Assembly (NCBI GenBank): GCA_021205695.1
Contig: JAJPXB010000008.1
Span: 1-64,000 of the forward strand
DNA: 64,000 nt
Reading direction: 5' to 3'
Source of the DNA: Clostridiales bacterium
GTDB lineage: Bacteria > Bacillota > Clostridia > Oscillospirales > Oscillospiraceae
Positions 63,983-64,000 of this stretch are shown in pieces (position 1 is the first letter of the stretch; each line of letters opens with the position of its first letter). The notes below the pieces were generated by a model. It was given only the letters and a program-made list of their open reading frames with translations. It was not told the DNA's origin and searched no databases. The position numbers were made by a program, and so were the translations under genes.

Positions 63983-64000
63983 CTATTTTTCCTAAAAATC

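Overview
The window looks like a chromosomal segment of a Gram-positive, anaerobic, spore-forming member of the Clostridia, most likely an Oscillospiraceae-type gut bacterium (Flavonifractor or Pseudoflavonifractor relatives). This is inferred from the high GC content, strong AGGAGG-type ribosome sites, TTGACA/TATAAT promoters, a T-box, sporulation genes (yunB, ylmC/ymxH type, a SigH-like sigma factor), oxygen-defence proteins of anaerobes (rubrerythrin, FprA) and several clostridial families of unknown function (DUF1836, DUF4364, DUF6514). The genus is a guess; no rRNA gene is present to check it.

Layout. 0.1-10.2 kb, leftward: HAD phosphatase, purL, pgeF/yfiH, secA, two small proteins and a hemolysin III-type membrane protein. 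10.4-16.2 kb: a DUF1836 regulator converging on a 1707-residue secreted protein (glucosaminidase-like, SH3, Ig-like and ten FN3 modules). 16.4-24.1 kb: divergent fabH and glmM, then a two-component system with a lipoprotein and a VanZ-like protein. 24.1-33.6 kb: ligA, yunB, and a compact leftward operon murD - three tandem M42 peptidases - methionine gamma-lyase-like protein, then DUF4364. 33.9-40.8 kb: a giant surface protein split by a frameshift at a run of six C, containing a 2.1 kb internal tandem duplication. 41-44 kb: rubrerythrin, Dabb protein and an acyl-CoA ligase. 44-49.7 kb, leftward: lepB-ymdB-queH, a zinc-ribbon protein, a sigma factor and ruvCAB. 49.9-55 kb, mostly rightward: M48-type peptidase, PdxT-like glutaminase, FprA, recQ and a Nudix hydrolase, with ylmC-like on the opposite strand. 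55-60 kb, leftward: alaS under a T-box, followed in the same direction by an AgrC-like kinase and a HIT protein.

From about 60 kb to the right edge the window enters an integrated mobile element: a phage lysin remnant, a tRNA 3'-end-like attachment site, a tyrosine integrase, a holin-like type I toxin with an apparent antisense RNA, HicAB, a group I intron core bounded by a 16 bp inverted repeat, DUF4177 and an XRE repressor.

The points most worth a second look are the unannotated type I toxin-antitoxin locus (61.76-61.96 kb), the group I intron core (63.04-63.17 kb), the poly-C frameshift in the giant surface protein (34.54 kb), a dispersed three-hairpin intergenic repeat present twice in opposite orientation (26.13 and 43.90 kb), and 11-bp-phased boxes in front of the response regulator (19.46 kb).
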